Assembly: GCA_030694465.1 (NCBI GenBank)
Contig: JAUXYJ010000038.1
Coordinates: forward strand, 62,001 to 126,000
Reading direction: 5' to 3'
Length of the DNA: 64,000 bases
From: Deltaproteobacteria bacterium
Lineage (GTDB): Bacteria; Myxococcota_A; Polyangia; Polyangiales; Ga0077539
The number at the start of each line of letters is the position of its first letter. The stretch's first letter is position 1. Both the position numbers and the translations under genes were made by a program. Shown one piece after another: positions 62,077-64,000 of this stretch. Below the pieces are notes generated by a model. It did no database searches and was not told the origin of the DNA. It worked only from the letters and a program-made list of their open reading frames with translations.

Positions 62077-63120
62077 TCAGCGCATCGGCAGGCTGTTAAA
62101 GAAGTTCCAGAAGGCGGGCGCGGCGAGGCTGTCTTGACGGCCGTGGTTCTGCCCTGTGGTCTGGCACCACACGACGGGCAGACCTGGCATGCAGCCCGCG
62201 TAGGCCTCGCACGGCATGGGCATCACCGGCGTGCGCGCGGCCATCGCGTTGCAGCCGTTGCGCATCACGTGGTTGTCTCGCGCAGAGACGCTTGCCGACA
62301 CGTTGACCGTGGTGTCGCCCATGTCGTGGATGATCATCGCTGCCACGTTGCCCGTGCACATCGAGCCCGATTGACCGCCCGCGATCGACGCGACGCCGCG
62401 AAAGAGCGCGCCGCGAAGGCACCCCAGCCGGTGCGTCATGAACGCGCCGCTGCTGTAGCCATTGGCGAAGCGTCGAAGGGTGTCGACGCACACGTTGCGC
62501 TCGTTGTCCGCGATCATCGCGTCGATGTACGGGATGTCCGCGCCCATCACGGCCGCGTCCCAACAGTTGCCCGCTGCGCGGCCCCGCACGATGATCGCGT
62601 TCGCTCCGCTCGCGTTGTGCACAGGGACGTTGTTGTCCTGCCGCGCCGCCGCCGTGCTGCACCCGTGAAACTGGTACACGATCGGGTACGCGCGGTTGGG
62701 GTCGTACCCCATCGGGAGTCGCACGTAGTAATCGCGCATCATCCCGCCCACCATGATCGAGCGCGCGACGAACGTCCCGAGCGCGCCCGAGCTCGGGCGA
62801 CCGCAGCCCGCCGAGCGATTGGCACCCCCATCGCGCGTCATCACGTCCGCAGGGACTCCGCTGTCGCTGGGAGTCATTGCGTCGTCTGAGACACCGGTGT
62901 CCAGCGGGGGGATCCCGCTGTCCATCACGGCGCTGTCGGTCTCCACGCCCGAGTCCGTGGGTGACGCGGTATCCGACGGCGTCGAGCGCGCGTCGCTCGT
63001 GTCCTCGGCGGCTCCATCCATCGGTCCCGAAGGCATCGGCGCGCAGCGTGCGAGCGCGAGCGCAAGCGCGAGCCAGAAGAGCGCAGTACTGCCAATTCGC
63101 CGTGCCATCATGACTGCCAT
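62077..63120 (-). CDS. secreted esterase/PHB depolymerase-like lipoprotein
   Basis: The ATG at 63120 (another at 63108) gives 347 residues. Lipobox LARCAPM is followed by an Asp/Ser/Thr-rich linker and an alpha/beta-hydrolase of the feruloyl esterase/PHB depolymerase (LpqC) group: YYVRLPMGYDPNRAYPIVY, the oxyanion area QFHGCSTAA, the nucleophile motif GYSSGAFM (Ser) and a C-terminal GQNHGR with the likely catalytic His. Paired cysteines stabilise the fold. The substrate could be an ester of a polymer or lipid. Confidence 0.8.
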   Translation of the reverse strand: MAVMMARRIGSTALFWLALALALARCAPMPSGPMDGAAEDTSDARSTPSDTASPTDSGVETDSAVMDSGIPPLDTGVSDDAMTPSDSGVPADVMTRDGGANRSAGCGRPSSGALGTFVARSIMVGGMMRDYYVRLPMGYDPNRAYPIVYQFHGCSTAAARQDNNVPVHNASGANAIIVRGRAAGNCWDAAVMGADIPYIDAMIADNERNVCVDTLRRFANGYSSGAFMTHRLGCLRGALFRGVASIAGGQSGSMCTGNVAAMIIHDMGDTTVNVSASVSARDNHVMRNGCNAMAARTPVMPMPCEAYAGCMPGLPVVWCQTTGQNHGRQDSLAAPAFWNFFNSLPMR

Positions 63121-63556
63121 TGTACCATCGCCGATGTGCGGCTCGAAGCGCGATGCGCACGAACGCATCCACGCAAAAACACCCACCGAAGGCGACCTCG
63201 TGAGTGAGCGATCGATGGTCCGATGGACACGCGTGGTGTGCGCCAGTGCAAGAGCTAGTTCGTCCTCGCGATGGGCCGCGACGCGATGAAAAACGCGTTC
63301 TATCTCTCGAACGATGCGCCAAGTGTGAGCATTCAGCCATCGCCCTCTTGCGGAGCGCGAGCGCGAACGAGGCCCGTGTCGCAAGGGACCTTTTTTTATC
63401 GTCCTCGCAGATCGCGATCACGTGTTCTTCGAGTCCCCATGGCGAGCCCGGCAATTTGTTTCGCCTGCAAATTCGTTGCCTAAAGGCTCACAGTGTAACG
63501 CCTCGGCGGTGGCCGACGTACTGAGCCTCTCGCAAGCCAAAACGGAGACAGCGTTG
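63121..63556. other. divergent intergenic region, nothing recognised
   Basis: It separates the esterase gene from the right-edge lipoprotein gene. Only short frames are present; a T-run (CTTTTTTTATC near 63390) has no convincing hairpin before it. Confidence 0.4.
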
Positions 63557-64000
63557 ATGAATCGCAAACTTTCAGAACTCGCTCTCAGCCTCGCCGCGCT
63601 CAGCGCCTGCGCCCCCGCGACGGGGACAGTGCAGACCGAAGACGTGATCGTGACGGATGCTCCCGAGGCGGTCGGCGACGCAGCCTCCTCGCGCGATGCG
63701 ATGGGGACCCACGACACGATGACCGACGCGCCCAGCGGAGACTACCCAGCGGGCCCCTATGGCAACAGCGTCGGAGCAACCCTGGCGAACCTCGCGCTTG
63801 AGGGCTTCGTGAACGACTCGCGCGCCGAGGTCTCAACGCGAGCACCGTTTGTCTCGTACTCGTTGGCGACGCTGCGTGCAGGAGGCGCGCGCAATGCGCT
63901 CGTGCACACGGGCGGATTCTTGTGAGGCTCGTGTCAAGACGCGGCCCGGGCATTGGCTGCGAACACGGCACGAATCGCTGCAACCGGGGCGGCGTCGATT
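63557..64000 (+). CDS. thioredoxin-like lipoprotein with in-frame TGA at a CxxC position (candidate selenoprotein), right end cut by window
   Basis: The ATG at 63557 opens a lipoprotein signal (lipobox ALSAC), an Asp/Thr/Ala linker and then YPAGPYGNSVGATLANLALEG, typical of exported redoxin-like Myxococcota proteins. At residue 123 (63923-63925) the frame has TGA, but the sequence continues in the same frame as GSCQDAARALAANTARIAA to the window edge with no further stop. The codon sits where the first Cys of a CxxC redox motif belongs (FL-stop-GSC). If read as selenocysteine the motif is UxxC. A nonsense mutation is the alternative. The rest of the gene is outside the window. Confidence 0.55.
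63940..63961 (+). promoter_or_regulatory. hairpin downstream of the in-frame TGA (possible bacterial SECIS)
   Basis: CGCGGCC (63940-63946) and GGCTGCG (63955-63961) can pair over 7 bp with one G-U, enclosing the 8-base loop CGGGCATT. The loop starts 21 bases after the TGA and has a G among its first two bases, within the ranges described for bacterial SECIS elements. GC-rich DNA makes chance hairpins common. Confidence 0.35.

Noticed and set aside
28500..64000. Integron or transposon with its own recombinase
   Set aside because: I found no integrase, transposase or resolvase in the window; only attC/MITE-like features of the repeat are reported.
1..64000. rRNA, tRNA or known riboswitch
   Set aside because: No tRNA cloverleaf, rRNA core sequence or familiar riboswitch core caught my eye; a covariance scan would be needed to exclude short RNAs.

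Overview
The window is GC-rich and crowded with features typical of predatory or soil Myxococcota (Polyangia, Sandaracinaceae-like): many secreted lipoproteins with Asp/Thr/Ser-rich linkers, cysteine-rich repeat lipoproteins, PilZ and CehA/McbA-type PHP proteins, SpoIVB-like S55 peptidases, two desaturases and a P450. The taxon is inferred from gene style only. I recognised no rRNA, tRNA, CRISPR array, integrase or transposase.

Region 1 (1-28.25 kb) is compact and looks intact. In order: a PlsC-type acyltransferase (probably the C-terminal part of a longer protein), two TlpA-like thioredoxin proteins and a Cys-rich lipoprotein, the agmatine-to-putrescine pair aguA-aguB, an outer-membrane barrel, a Cys-rich repeat lipoprotein followed by an OmpA/TSP3 protein, an HSDL2-like SDR, a Bcp peroxiredoxin, an AddB/RecB-like PD-(D/E)XK nuclease, an NtrY-like histidine kinase, a PilZ protein, a GNAT enzyme, a three-gene minus-strand cluster (S55-like peptidase, beta-propeller protein, PHP lipoprotein), a NUDIX CoA-pyrophosphatase-like gene and a phosphomannomutase/phosphoglucomutase.

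Region 2 (28.5-62 kb) is different. It holds about 14 copies of one interspersed repeat of roughly 130-180 bp, absent from region 1, lying between genes. It also holds several decayed genes: a VOC/DUF1993 chimera, an SDR cut off at a repeat edge, RhuM, YCII, methyltransferase and lipoprotein remnants. A 42-bp-period palindrome array sits between two repeat copies. Intact genes include two fatty-acid desaturases, an OprP-like porin, a P450, a CPBP protease, a very large secreted propeller protein with its lipoprotein partner, Cys-rich secreted proteins, a DUF2256 mini-gene overlapping an Fe-S photolyase/cryptochrome-like gene, and a MerR regulator with a ferredoxin reductase and a front-end-type desaturase. 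That last trio forms a plausible self-contained lipid desaturation unit.

Region 3 (62-64 kb) has an esterase-like lipoprotein and, at the right edge, a thioredoxin-like lipoprotein whose reading frame carries an in-frame TGA exactly where the first cysteine of a CxxC motif is expected. A possible hairpin follows at a suitable distance. This is a candidate selenoprotein, with a nonsense mutation as the main alternative.
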